64,000 nt of DNA, from positions 1-64,000 of the forward strand of contig JAPYMA010000991.1 of NCBI GenBank assembly GCA_035041965.1, read 5' to 3'. The notes beneath the pieces were generated by a model. That model was not told the origin of the DNA and searched no databases. It worked only from the letters and a program-made list of their open reading frames with translations. The position numbers and the translations under genes are program-made. Source of the DNA: Anisakis pegreffii. Its lineage: Eukaryota > Nematoda > Chromadorea > Rhabditida > Anisakidae. Below, in pieces: positions 18,305 to 32,600 of the stretch. Positions within the stretch are counted from its first letter, which is position 1. Each line of letters opens with the position of its first letter.

Positions 18305-19689
18305 TAAAATTAAACATTATTTTTCTCATGCATGCGAATTCGTATGGAACTTCACACGAACAAGAAAACGTTTCAGGTCAAGAGTGCCTACGTAAAAGAA
18401 TATCGCATTTTCAATAATACTACTGAACAATATTTAAAAATTCGACAATCTGTATTTTAGTTTGGTAAAATCAGAACGACATTTCTTCCGTTGCCTTAGT
18501 GCTCGGCGTGGGTCGTATGATAACGGTTTCTACACCTCTAGAAACAGAACAGCACGTAACAGACATATGAAGGAATGTGTATGCGATGGAGAGAGGAATC
18601 ACATATGAAAATTGGTGCGGTTGAAGCACCGTCGAAGAATTCGAGTAAATGGAAGTACTATTTTGAGCTAAGCACACTCAAACTGATCTGCATCTGTTAG
18701 TATTAGGTGCGGATATGACGGTCAGCCCGCTCTCACTATCAAATTCCCATCGTTCCGAAACTGTGGTCGCGATGGAGATAGAGAAGAGATGAACAATTGG
18801 TGCGATTGAAGCATCATCAAACAATGGCAGTGTTTGAGATATTGCAAGCCAAATTTTACGATAAGTCTTACGCAACAGGGTTAATTTTGGAGCACATGAG
18901 AATCCTGATCATAAACCGTTTTCGGCTTGAAGATCGTGGGGAACATTTTTTTTAGAAATCACCTCGCCGAACTGAGGATATTCATGAGATTTAATGACCC
19001 TTGCGCGTATGAAGCGTGATTACGGTTCGATGGAAACCTTGTTGGGAAAATCGAAGACATTCATTTTAAAGCATATGCGGAAACCATTCTCACAATTGTC
19101 GGTTAAAAGATCGCAGTGAGCTGATTTCTGGAAATTTTGTTTCCGTAAGTCTTGAAAGAATGATTTTTGATATATTTTCGGAAATTGAAAAAGAAGAATT
19201 TTTAAAGAATTTTAAAAGCAGGAAGTTTCAAAAGGATATTTTCAACGCAATTCTGCTCTTGTGAATTTTGGTACGTGACTCCGATTTCGTTCACCTTGAA
19301 ACGACAAGCTGAAAACTAAAGCGGCTTGTGAAAGAAGCTTAGAAGAAACTGCGGCACTTTTGCTGATAACGGGCGCTACTGCGCGTATGTGCACCATTAC
19401 GACCTTGCCCTATGTGTATCAATGCAATTTGAAGTCAAATCAGGAGTATGCTTAAGCTTACACTTACGCTTAGACCAGTGATGAGGCTAACGCATACGCT
19501 TCGACTTATGTGTCAAGCATATGAGCATACGAGCATCTGTGACGGCGCGGTGTCGCCTGTCATCAGCAAAAGTACCGAAACTAGCAATAAAAATCATATA
19601 AACTCTGATGATTCAAAAGCTCAATCACACGTTTATCATGAAAACAAGCAATTCTTTGCTGACTCCACCCCGCGCTCAAACCTGTTTAT
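18305..19689. other. Divergent intergenic region with a fold-back repeat
   Basis: About 1.4 kb between the DDX41 start and the small plus-strand gene. It probably holds promoters for one or both sides. I see no conserved gene. The repeat at 19352-19577 is listed separately. Confidence 0.45.
19352..19577. repeat. 226-bp segment with 33-base inverted ends
   Basis: Bases 19352-19384 and 19545-19577 are inverted copies with roughly six mismatches. The shared core is ACTTTTGCTGAT. The interior contains internally repetitive CTTA(C/A)ACTTACGCTT-type sequence. It is MITE-like and non-coding. Confidence 0.65.
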
Positions 19690-20166
19690 ATGGCGAAATG
19701 CGACGACGTGCAACGTCGCCAATATCCGTCATCCATTTCGCAGAAATTGGGAAAACGTTTTGCTTTCTCCGTTTATCTCGAAGAGATTCTGATGGTCGAA
19801 AATGATTCATTGGAAATCTGCGAAATTTATTGGCTCAGTCGTCAAACTGCGAGATTTTTGCATCAAAAATTATCCGTTACGAACGGCTGAACTTTGATTA
19901 TGACACAAAAAATATTTTCAGCAACACAATCTCTGTTTCGATCAGCTATTACGAGTGCGTGCGTGCCGAGTTGCGGTTGATGTTGTAAGTGGTTTGGTTA
20001 GAAATTTGTGCGAGATCTTCTCGAGCTTCTGAAGACTACCGGAGTGGTGCTGGCAGCATCGGAAACGTACGAGAAGCATCTGAGAAACTTTATGAATCTA
20101 TTGGAACGAAGTCTCTTTCGAAATATTTTTGCGAGTTTGGAGGTGCCCTCTTTGGATTTATTTTAA
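19690..20166 (+). CDS. Small unrecognised protein, three exons
   Basis: I do not recognise this family. Three frame-consistent exons can be joined: 19690-19875 (ATG start), 19922-19984 and 20035-20166 (TAA). They are separated by introns of 46 and 50 bases with GTTACG...TTTTCAG and GTAAGT...CTGAAG ends. The product would be 126 aa. It is polar at the N-terminus (CDDVQRRQYP), then has long amphipathic, helix-rich segments (EEILMVENDSLEIC and YEKHLRNFMNLLERSL), with no membrane span or signal peptide. Codon use looks coding rather than random. The second half could be read as one frame only if the 50-base intron is real. It lies just upstream of ubr-1 on the same strand and could be an independent gene or an upstream exon set. 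Confidence 0.4.
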
Positions 20167-20661
20167 TTAATGGGATTTGTGCAGAAAGTTGCATGGGAGC
20201 AGAAAATTTCATGAGAACCTTCACTTCTGGAAATTTTGTATGCCTATTAGGGTATTTTCATTTAGTTTTTAAATTAAGCAGAATTTCTGATTGATCTCTT
20301 AGTTTTCGGTATGACCACCGATTTTATTACTGTTTGCAATTGTTTCAAATTCTTATGATAGGTTAATGTTTTTTCTGAAATGAGGGTGCTTTACTGAATA
20401 ACACCTTCGCTAAAGAAAAAATGAACTGGAACAAGAAAAGAGATAAAATGTGGAGACTTGTGCAGTTCAGGAGGGTGGGTGTTTGAGTACATTGTGTAAT
20501 AATTGGCATTGTTGCTCTGTTTTGCTTGGATTTATTTATTTATTTTTTGGTTTCATTTCTCCAAATTGTTCGATATGTTTAGTGTCGGTTGTTTCATGTG
20601 TAGCAGTGCTTGATGAAATCATCAATGGTTTTATGTTAAAGGTGATTGATATTCAAATAAT
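20167..20661. other. Short intergenic region before ubr-1
   Basis: About 500 bases. A TAGCAG 3'-splice-like site near 20606 and an in-frame TGA about 15 bases before the ubr-1 ATG support a transcript start or trans-splice site here. Confidence 0.4.
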
Positions 20662-23600
20662 ATGCTGGATAAACTGATATCAGTGGTTAGAGAGAAGAAT
20701 TGGCACGAAGCAGAACGGCTGTTCCATGAACAATGGAGCCATGAATGTCCACTGATATTTGCACCAAATCCTGGAATGCCCTGGGATGTGAAAGTTGATG
20801 AAACAAAAATAAGTACGTTCCTTTCGTTGTATTCGTACGCCGTGAAACAACACACAACTATTGATTCCTTAATTCTTTTGTATTGTGATTTTATTTTGTA
20901 AATTCGTAAGCAGCATCAATATTCTTCGTGCATCAAAAAATTGCATTATGTTGAACCTTTATGATTGTCATATTCAGTCGAATGACTAAACTTTTATATG
21001 GTCATATTCCAAATAATCAGTGACCAGAAAAGATATTATAGGAATAGGCAACTGTCAAGCTGTAGTTCTCTTGTTGAATATTCACGTGATGCGAAAAGCA
21101 TTCTATTTCTAAAACCGTGAACTTTATGCTATTTTATTTGTGCCAAGCGTAAAATCGTGTGGACGATTTTCGAAAGAAATGAAACATTCATTTCCATTGA
21201 CTCATTTTCATGATCAGTTTGCGAATCGAATTATGCTTTGTTTCGAAAAAAATCTAATTTTATAAATGTGCTTTCGATATAGCTGAAAACAATTTTCTTG
21301 AATTGCCATGATCACCGTTTTTCTAGATGAAGTTCTGTTGCATCCCGTAGCGTCTGCATATTGCCTGAACAAAAATGTAGGCTCAGATCTAAAACCACTG
21401 ATGGAATCATGCGGTCTTGGTGGTGCAGAAAGTCGGTCAAGTAATATTTGTGGGCATGTTTTTAAGGCTGGTGAAGCTACTTATTCATGCAAGTGAGTTG
21501 GTTTACATTACATTCATCTTCAGATAAGTACAATAAATGGGAAATTGTTATTGCGTGATAATAAGAAATTTTGTTTTGAAACGTTACAAAATTTGTCTGT
21601 GAAAGATGCGTTGAGCACTACTAGGTCAAAGGTGCTGTGAAAAATCTTTGATCCGTGAAAGTTTTTATGTTTAGTTTTTCTTTCTTATTTACCTAGCTGC
21701 AGTTGATCAACAGAGGAAGCAGAAGATTTTCAGTGTTAATGTGATGCTCAATTTACAAATTTAAGGGAATGCGCTTGTGATCCAACATGTGTGTTTTGTC
21801 ACCAGTGTTTCCAGAAATCAGCACACAGGTTTCACAAATACCGAGTGAGTACATAGTTGTTGTTTGACGTTGTTTGCATTCAAAAACTGAAACAATCTGT
21901 ATGGAGTACAGTTATTTTTGCTATATGATTATGAGAGTGTGTTTACCTGGATGTTCTTTTACAAGATGGAGTGTATTGAGATAGCTCAATCGGGTGGATC
22001 GGGTTACTGTGATTGTGGTGATGTGGAAGCGTGGAAAACAGATCCGACCTGTGAACTACACGCTCAAGAACCTCAGCCAAACGTTGAAGAACGAAAGTAG
22101 GAATCGTTCTTGATGCGATTGCATTTATTAATCCTTCTTTGATGTGATCGGTGAAGACAGTCTAGATACCAACCTTTTTGATGTGAATTTCGTAATGATC
22201 TAGTACGAGTTGGAAATATCATTCAAATTTGAAATTTTCTCTTTCATGAGTTAATCGACACCGATGAATACATTAACGGAAAATTTTGGTTAAGATTTAT
22301 TTGTGGCCAATTGAATTGTTGTGATTACTTATGGAGTATGATCATTGAAAACATTTTCAATGAGACGTTGTTTTGTTCAGATCGAGTCAGTTATCTGAGG
22401 ATGTTTGTGAGCGATTACGAGCCTTAACGCGAACCATTTTACGTTATTCAACTTCCGTAATTTGTTGGCAACCCTCTGATGAACTACCGGATTTTGTATT
22501 GTGCGTTTTTTAGAATGTTCTTTTATGAATAGCTCTCTTTTTTTATTGCTTCCTTTGCTTGTGTTTCTTACGAATTGACTGTTCTCAGTCTCATTATTTC
22601 TTCATATAAAAACTCTCCGTCAATCTCAGTTTACTTCCCGTAGTGTAATAAATTGAGTTTCGTGGTTTTGTTTTCTGAAAATCTTCGAACAAAACTGTAT
22701 CACTATCTGCAGAAAATTTTAGCAAATTGAACGATTCGTGAAATTGGCTCTCATAATTTTGAGCTTTAATGTTTGAAAATCCATGAGAGATATTGAAATT
22801 AATAGTTGCTGCATTCATATCTTTGCAAGTTGTCTATGGTTTACAGGCAATTCGATCTTGATCCTGCACTGCCTCCCTATCAGACGATATTATACAACGA
22901 TGAGACGCATACCTATGATTCGGTTAGTATCGATTCCATTAATTGTTTTACGTGTGCAATCCTATTGATCATTCTAATGCATGTAGTTTCTTTTTTCAGT
23001 TCGCTGGACATTTTTTTGCAAATTAATTTTGTCGTGTGAAAGAATTTTAATGACTGAATGCAATGCGCTTAGTTCAGATAGTTATGAATATGTTGATGAT
23101 TTATGAATATTATAAATTGAATTCTTGTAATACGAATATCAGAGAGTTGTGAATATGTTCTTGAGATGATTTATCATTGTATTGACAGCGCAAGAGACAA
23201 GGATATGAAACGTTCCGTCAAACGAATCATAGTTTTAATTGTAATGATCACTTATCGATTGAATAATCACTTATTTCGTTGCAATGGCTCATTTATTCTC
23301 TTTGTAATTGATTGTAGGTGTAGTGATAATTGAGAAATAACCAGTTATTGTTAAGCACATAAGAAGGCGTTTTTGATTTGATTGCAAACCACTGTGTAAT
23401 TATCAGATCGTGTGAAGTCGGCAGTTTCATTTGAAGCATAATGATGATGATCATATTTCTATTGGGGACGACTCATATATTTTATAACAGAAAAAAAGTG
23501 TTTGATTTTTGCTTACAGAATGGTTGTAATAAAGTGTTGTTGTTAAGGTGATTCGTGCACTGAATTTATCGATTCACTGCAATGAACAACAAGCAATGAT

Positions 23601-26600
23601 ATTGGCGACAATAGTGGATCGTGAGGGACGCAGCAGTGTACGAGCTGGTACGAATGATTTTTGCACACGAGCCAAAGATGAAATTCAGGTGGGTTTGCGG
23701 CGTGGAGTGAGGCGAATTGCGCAGATTTTCGTGTGGTTTCAGCTGATTTGCCAATCGATCACACTCAGTCGGTCTATGAAATGAAATGAGAGAGAAAAGC
23801 CGCAAAAAAACTTCTTTCCTTTTTCATAGTATTGACTTCCCATCAAACCTCCGAGAACATGCTATAGATTGGCGTTGAGGTGGCTTCACTGACAATGAAT
23901 GCGTCCCCCCTTTCGATCTGGCTGTATTATGGAATAGTTAGAAAGAATGCAGACACAAATGTTTTGAGTTCATGACAAATTGGAGATCGTTATTTGAGTA
24001 ATCTGACGACGTGAAATGCTTTGGTTTGGGACGTTGAGAAGTATTTGTGAAAGTTTTAATTATTTCTTGAGAAGTTTTAAAATTTTAAGAAGTATTTGTA
24101 GCATATGAGTAATTCAAGCGATATTTCATGAAAAAATGAAAAGTGCGTTATTGCAGCGTCGCACAAGTAGAGACACGAATCGTCGAACGGAAAAGTCGGG
24201 TCCATTGGAGGTGCGTGTTATGGATTCACGTCTAGTGGCCATGCAAAATTTTGCCATTAAATTGATGAATTGGTTGACAATTCAAACACAACACTTCCGT
24301 ATGTTGCCTTTCTGATCTCTGTTTATTGTTTCTTGTTTGTTGATGATTTATGTTAAAAGTTGTCAACGTAAGAGCACTCTGTAATACTTTATTTAAGTAG
24401 TTTCTTTGCAAAGAAGATGTTCCAACGTGAGATCTTTCTTCTTTTTTTTAGCACCATTAGCAACAACTGTTGGCGAGGTGCTGTTGAACGATCGTTTAAG
24501 TGACAGCGATGCTGATGATAGCGACATAATGGAAGTATACTATCTATCAGATTCAAACGATACCCTTTTAGCTCATCTCATCAAGCTTGATCGATCATTA
24601 TGGAAAGGTGAGCAGCATTTGATAAACTAATAGGTCATGAAGAACATTGAACATTTGATAGTGTTGTGCATCAACTGTAGGTTTAGATAACGTGACAGTT
24701 TGATTATTTGGTATTGGTTGTGCGGTAATTGTTGAAAGAAAGTAATTGCTCTCATGCATTCGTCGATGATGCATTTCATTAATTTTTTAGCGGCTCGTTC
24801 GAATTTCCATCAAATGTTAATGGCAACCGTGTTGATGAGAATTGATCAAAAACAACAGTTTTCGAAGCAACTGATTAGGGTACGCTTCTTGGGTTATTCA
24901 TTTTCTTGGGTTTACATTAATAGTTCACATGAACACTTTGACTGATTCTTCTTTATGTATATTTATAGCTTTTCTGTTTCAAATGAATATGTTTTGTTTC
25001 GATTCACTGATTGACAGTGTTGGTGTAGAGAATAAGGTTGTGCTTACTTGCAGTTATACAAGAAAATGTATTTCGACTTCATTGATGACGACCACGAGCA
25101 TTCTGTATCGGTGACGGCATTAACCGTTCAGGTTTCCGAATCGTTTATTATTTAGTGCTGAACGATTTTTGTTTTTTGTCTTATTTTTTGGAGTATTATT
25201 GCTTTCCGATTGTCAGTATTCATCGGAAAGCATGCAAGAGATGGAAGGTTTGGTGGTTAGTTGCAGCAGTAATTGTGCACTGAAAGTATAATATGTGATT
25301 ACATTTCAATTGAGTTATGAGGAAGGGTTATATTTACCGTTCGAAATGTTTCAAGGTGTTCACGGTGCCAACAATAGCGAGAATGTTAATAGCGGATGAG
25401 TGTGCACTGCAGTTCATTTTTGATGCGTTGAGTGATCATTGCAAAAAGTATCTGAAAGGTTTGTTTCACTAAAAACAATGATGCATCATTCTTCTTACAT
25501 TCTCTCAGTACTGAAACAAACATTTACACTCTTCAGAACCTGAACGAACACGTTTCGACTTCTCGGCGAGGTCTTTTCCGAATGAATTACGAAGAGCACT
25601 GTATATGATGTCTGATCAGAAGTAAGTTGTTCTTGAGATGTTTCATTTAGCTGCGTTGTTCGTATTGAAGTGAGAAGGGAAGGAAGTGTGAAATTTTTAT
25701 TTGGTTCGATAGTGACCGCATTTATTTTGATATTAAGGTATTTGTTGACTGGTATTCCGACCGTATCTGAATGGAATCAACCACTACGAGAGAATTTCCT
25801 CAAGGGATGTTATACATTCGTCAAATTTCTTTCATATATGCAGGTGAGAGACACCTAATGAGCTATTTCTCTTTGACAATAAGACTTAATTGATCAAATG
25901 CAGAAGGTGAACAGAGTTCTGCGTCTTTATTAGTTTGTCTTGTTTAAGAAGGAAATGTAATAGTTGAAGAATAGATGTTTTTCATTTTTTGGGTGGGAAA
26001 AATTGTATTATTTGACGTACTAATCACTTCTTGTCATATACCTCATTGACAATAATCTTTTCATAACAAAATTTTGCCGAACGTTCCACAATTCATTTCC
26101 TATTTGTTGTTGTTGTGACAAAAATGGATGAACTGATTGATGTTTGCTGAAGGGAATGGACGAAGTGAAGCGTCAAGGTGTGGAACATCAACTGTGGGAA
26201 CTGGAATGGGAGACTGCATTCAACATACAGTTACGAATCCAAAACGTTATAACACTTCTGATTGCGTGGGCATGTGCAGATGTATCTTTTTTGTGTATTT
26301 GTTCTTTTATTGGTTTCGTTCTCATCATCTTTGTGAATTCATCTATTGATGCTTTTTGTTCATTACTGTGAATCATAGGATAAAGATAAACGAATGTTAG
26401 GGTTGAGATTTTATTAAGCGTAGTATTAATGAATAGAACAAATAGATAGATACAAGTGACGCTTGGGCTGGTTAAACCATAATTATAGCTGAGAAATTGA
26501 AAGAACAAGATATCAGTAAGTAAACATCGAGAATAGTGATTTGTGTTAAAATATGAAATATGAGGTTTTGCGAAAGGAAATATGGTATGATGGAAGAAAT

Positions 26601-29600
26601 TGGAAAAAAAAAGGAAAAATATGGTATGAAATGGGAGTAAAATATTGTAAATCATAAGAAAAAAGAATTGATAGGGAAGAGAGTTCAATGCAGCTATTCA
26701 TGGACGGATTTTGAGTGTTCATAAGAGATACTTGTTTGACTTTTCGAGATAATATCCGATTGTCACGGGCCGACATTAGCATTAATTTGTTGTAGTGTTT
26801 TGTGATGTGTTTAGAGAAGTGATGAGATAAGTATATTGTGGATTTAGGAGATCGAACGCTTATAGAATAGACTCATATTCAATTCGGTAGCCATATACGT
26901 ACATATTTGTATTGATTAGACGAAAGGAATTAGGTGCGAGAAGAAAAATATTATAAATCGAAAGAGAACAAAAAGATGATTATGGTTATCTTGTCCATTG
27001 AATTTGTATGCGATAATTCACTGACAGAGAAGTGTCCGCTATCAAATGGTTGAATTGAATATGTCGTGGTGTTTCAGCAGTACGTCCATGCCCATCTGAT
27101 GGAATATTTGTTAAACGAGATACAGATAATTGCTAAAGGATTTCCAAACAAAGTCAGTATTAAAGGTAATGAATTCAATATCGCTTCAAGTGATGATTGT
27201 AATAGTCAACGTAATTCTTAAGATCATAATAATAATAATAATAATAATAATAATGTTGACAGTCGTCATAACAGTAAAAGTAGCAATCGTGCCAATGATA
27301 GTGAGTTATCAATGTGTTTTATAGTGAACGGTATAAGTGCGTTCTGTATTCCGTTTGATGTGACCAAAAGTAAACTCTCAATTCATCAGCCATTATGGCG
27401 TCTTCTGGCGGGTCTATTCGCTGCACCTCGTAATTTCTTGCAACGAATCACAGCAAACGATTCGACACAATCAAACAGTACAAATATGTTGAATCTCAAA
27501 GGCAAACGGGCGATATTGTATGAAATGCCAATGCGGTAAGTTAATAATATTTGTCCTCTTGATGCATTTCACTGGTAGAATAGTTATTTCGAAACATAGT
27601 AATGAGGAGTGCTATTGTATTGGTGAAAATAGCGATAGTCAGAGTGAAACATCGCGATGGCTTACATTTATGGGTTTAAGATTAGATTGAGGCTCATGCT
27701 GGAAATGCATTTATTTGTTTAATAGATACATCATACCGTGTATGAACCTTACTTTAACGAGCCTAACTTGAAGTGTAATCGACCTCTTAGCTTATTGCCG
27801 GTTGTGATATTGGTAGTACATCAAATGAACTGAATGGCCTCATTTTGCATTCAGGGTATTAGTGCTTTGCGCACAGTCTCAGGCACAAATGTGGCGTCGA
27901 AACGGGTTTTCACTAGTCAATCAGGTTCGTCGTTTTCAATTTGGTCGATTCAGTTTTTACATTTTTGCAGGAAATCCATTCATTGCTCAGTTGTTTCATT
28001 TTGCCTGAAAGGTATTTGGTTACGCATGAATATGAATTGAGGATGATACGTTTCATTTGCAGATTCATAACTATTTATCTCCTCTGTGTCGAACCGAAAT
28101 GTATGATCGCGATATACTAATGATGCAGGTGATTCTTTGCCAATTTTATTGTTTTTTCATAGATATTTCCCCAGTTTTGGATCATGCGTATTGTTAGTGT
28201 GATGGCATCATAGAGTTAATATTTTGACATTGAAAAGTTTCTTTCTGCAGTCACTCCACCTTATCATTATTAAATGCCCAAAATGGCAATTCTCAATTCG
28301 TCAACTGCATTCGCAGCGCATATGAACTTGCGTGTCGTTGTGACGATATACCTTGATTATCTGGATTGGCCAGGCTATTAAACGTTTGTAACGTTGCTGG
28401 CCACAATGCGTTTCCATTCGCTCCTTGATCTTGCTTTATTTTGACAGGCGTTACCCAGTTTCTCTGCAATATCGTTGTGACGATATGGTGTTTCAAATTG
28501 CTAAGTTTTAGCTGTTGGTCAGTGGAGAGCGTAAGAGGGGATCTCACTTCGTGAAACTTTATTAGTGTCTGATACATAGGTGTGTATAAATGTATATATG
28601 ATTCTAAGTGAGTGAATATTTAAAAATCGGTTTAATTATTCAGGTTGGTGCAGCCTTAACTCCTGCAGACGACTTCTTAATTCGTTTATTGAATCGTTTT
28701 GCTCTACACAATTGGGCCGAAGTTGGCTTCGAGTATATGAAGAATTCATCTTCTTCGTCGGGTAATATTTCAGCGGAAGAGTTGAGTAAGAGTACGGTCA
28801 CTTTGGCAGAAGAAATGCTCCATTTAATCATCATCATTATTGGTCAGTTTTCATTGCAAGATGGAATTCTTTAGCAAATAAGCATTGTTCCTGTTGGTCA
28901 GATAATTTTTGTTGTGATTTCTGTTGGGTGGATGATATCGGTCATTCATATTTTTGTAGTTGTGAGAATCAGGCAATCACTTTTTTCGAGTTTTTCGTTG
29001 CTCCTATCACAACTGTCAATCGTGAGCTATCAATAACCAAAATCAATCATTATTATTTTTACTTCTTCGTTTGAGGTCAGATGAGTTGAATGATTATTAT
29101 TTTCGTTAAGCTCGTTTACACGAAGGAATTTTACTTCAGGCGAACGCTTCATGCCAGATGTCGGTAATTGTACTCGTGAATTAATGCTCAGAAGAGAAGT
29201 GTTGCATATACTGGCCACTGGTCCAAAGCCATTTAGCAAGGTGAATTTTTAGTCTTTCTTAAACGTCGTTTCTTGTTGTTTTAGAAATGAGTGGAAACAG
29301 AAATACTGGGATACTTGAGAGAATTGAATGAGAAGAGTGAATTTGCTGTCGTATTTAAAGCAGTCTGTTGTTCAGTCAGTGATTGTTTTCTTCAGATTGA
29401 TCGTTTGATACCAGTTTGTCCATTAATCGAAAAAATGTCGCTTGAAGCCGCAGTTAAATCAGTGGGTGATTTCAGGTTTGTTTCAAATATTATTCTCATT
29501 TTATCTTATAGGTGACTGACTGACTGTGAGGATGGACGATGGAGATTTGTTAATGTTGAATTAGCTAGATGTCGGTAATTTTAGGTTTGATTCAGTGCAG

Positions 29601-32600
29601 AGTGGGATGGATCTTTGTTGTGATAATTGATAATCGTTATCGTAGGATTAGTTCATTTGATATGTGAATGTGGAAGTTTAGGATAGAAGACGTTGTGAAG
29701 TGCATAAGCGATTTGATAGTATTAATTTGGTGTGATTGAAATTGCATCACGAAAATGTTTGCAGGAAGCCGACGAAAACAAGTGCGGGAGTGTTTTCGTT
29801 GAAGAAATCAGTGATGAATGAATACAGTGTTTACTTTTATCATTACTCGAAAACGGACGTATCGCAAGCAGAGCAATATCAGCAGAAGGAAAGGGCGAAT
29901 GCAGATAAGTAAGTTGGCGAATTCACTGAATTTGGTGAAAAATTTTTGTTTTAGTAAAGAACTGAACAATCATTGCGATTTGAGCTTTCCTGCATATGAA
30001 GATTTATTCGTGTATCGTTGATTCCTTTCAAGTAATTTTCGAAAATTCGATCAAATTCAATCAGACAAAAATGAGAGGAGTATTTAGTGATGGACACATT
30101 AACTTATTAAACGTCCTTTTTATGTGCGTCTAATTAAATTTTCAGATCGAATAGAACATTGGCCATTAACCTAGTTTTTTCTTTGTTCTGTACGTGAACA
30201 ATAAAGTTTTAGATCGCTGTTAGCATGCCCACCGCCAAAATTACCACCATTCGAGCCATTCTTTCAACCGATTATCAAACTGCTTCGATCAACAATTTTA
30301 CTCATCATTATTCGGGTTGTCATCGATCGAACCTCAAAAAGAAGCAGATATTCGAGTGATGCGCTCTTTCATAGGGTCGGTTATCGTATTTAAGTGTTGT
30401 CACGAGTCAAAATATCATTTAACACTGATGGGTTTGATGCGCTGAAAATGTGGATACTCATCTCAGTTTTAATGTTTGCAAACAAGCATTGTCTATTTGT
30501 AGTTGTATTGATGGATTGAGTCGGTGATATTGTAGGCATAAGTTGAAATTAAATTGTTTTACAAATCAAGAAAAGAAATTTACATCGTTTTTCGTCATGT
30601 GTTAAGCATAAGCTGAAGCCTCCTGTCGAAATGGTGTTTAAAGACTTGTATGTGTGCATGAGCAAATGAATAACGTGAGCATCTAGGGTGAATACAAAAT
30701 GATTCTTGCCTAAACCATTCATTCAAATACAATTGACTTTATAGGCGTTATACCTAATCGGTATGGGTTTGCATGAGCAAGAAGCCAACAAAGAGTTCGA
30801 TTTTATTCGCGATGCAGATTGTGTTGGTATATTCGAGATGCTGGAAAAGCTGAACGGAAAACCAGAAGTACAAGCGAATGCTGATCTTTTGACATGGACT
30901 TTACAGGTATGTACGCTCGTTGGGTTTTGATTAAAAACGTGAACGACGCAAGAGTGCATATTGTTGAAATTATACCACAATGGTGGACAAAAATTGGTTT
31001 TGTATGAGATATATCATGCACATCAATAATTTTTTGAATATTGTGATGGAGTTCGCTGATTGTAAAGTTGGTTATGATTACGTGCATGCGTTTCAGCGTT
31101 ACAAAGATCTGAAAGCTGCATGGTCAGGCATGAGTACAGCCGCCAAGAAGAAAGAAATTGATTCGAAGGATTCAGATCGACAAGCTAAACGTGCAGCAAT
31201 TGCTGCTAAAATGAGAAAGCAAGCAATGGAACAGGTATTTGAAGTTTGAGTTGGTTTAGTCAATAGAACAAGGTCGCAAATTTGGTTTTAAGGGTTTACA
31301 TATTCTGTTTGGATGTGAATGATGGATGGATGTAGTGATTCCATCGCGATAAATAGTTTATCACTGAATAGCAGTTGACGGTTTTCGAGTGCATTTTTTT
31401 GCAATCTTCAATTCAGATGAATCGAATGCAAAAGAATTTCGTCACCCAAAATAAAGATTTGTTGGAAGCACAAAAAAAAGATGAAGAGCAAATGAATGCG
31501 GGAAGAGTGGCTGATGAAGACGACGAACCGATTGGGTAGAACATTCTTTTGCTTTCGTTTCTCAGTTTGAATCTACTGCAAATTTTATTCCTCTTCAGTT
31601 GAGTTAGTGACGAAAACTAAGAAGTTCGAAATGTTCCAAAAGCAGCCTTCAATTAATGTCCAGAATTCAGTTTACGCCTAACCTTAATAATACGTTCACA
31701 TTTGTAATAGAATTAAGTTGTTTGCACATTGTTTCATTAAAACATAATTGCAACTGAAGTGTGAACAATTTTGCAGATGATTGTTCAGCTGTGATGATGA
31801 TAATAATTGTAATCGCTATGTTTTGCGAAAGAAAATAGAAAGTATTTGTGTGTTGATTAGAAAATTATAAATCGGAGGAGTTGTTTTTAGTTATTGTATT
31901 TTTTCTGCACAATGTAATTTAGTGATTAGAATTGCTGAAAACATATGTCAGAGATGTTCTATTGTTCTACTGCTACAAATAATTCGATGATAAGGTCGTG
32001 TACGGAATTTCAGTGTATTACCGGATGATAGCGGATTCCCGGTGTGTTTAGGGGCAACGCGATGTGTGGTTGATGCAGTGTCATCACGTCGAGTGACATG
32101 TATTTTATGTCAAGAGACCGAGGAAGTCAAATTCAGCGGTCGTGCTCTTGTTTGTGTTGCTTATCAACAACAGTAAGTCGTTTTTTCTTCTTTCAGTTTC
32201 GCTTTTCATCCGTTTGTTTTCTATATTCAACCCGAAACATCTGATGATTTGCTTCAATATTGGACGTCGCAAAGTTTTATCGGGCGTTCAGTTATTGACA
32301 TTGTTGAATTTGGTGTTTTATTTGAATGGCGTCGATTGCAGTTTGGTTCCATTCAGCCACGTTTATAATCGTTGTTTCAGATCGTGTCTCTTCAGACAAC
32401 GTCATTCAAAAATACGCGCACCGAATGATTTACTTGTAGCGTCGAGTTTACCGTTTGGTATTGGTGCGACCACTTGTGGACATACAATGCATTTTGATTG
32501 CTACGTTCAGTGAGTATTACTTTTTCAGTGGATCTCATTGTGAATTCATGTTTTATTGTAGATTATTTATCATTAGCGTTATTGTGATTGTTGATGGAAC

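Noticed and set aside
26188..26688. 166-codon minus-strand frame rich in Phe, Ser and Tyr
   Set aside because: It overlaps ubr-1 exon 15 on the opposite strand and A/G-rich intron sequence. The composition is that of simple sequence.
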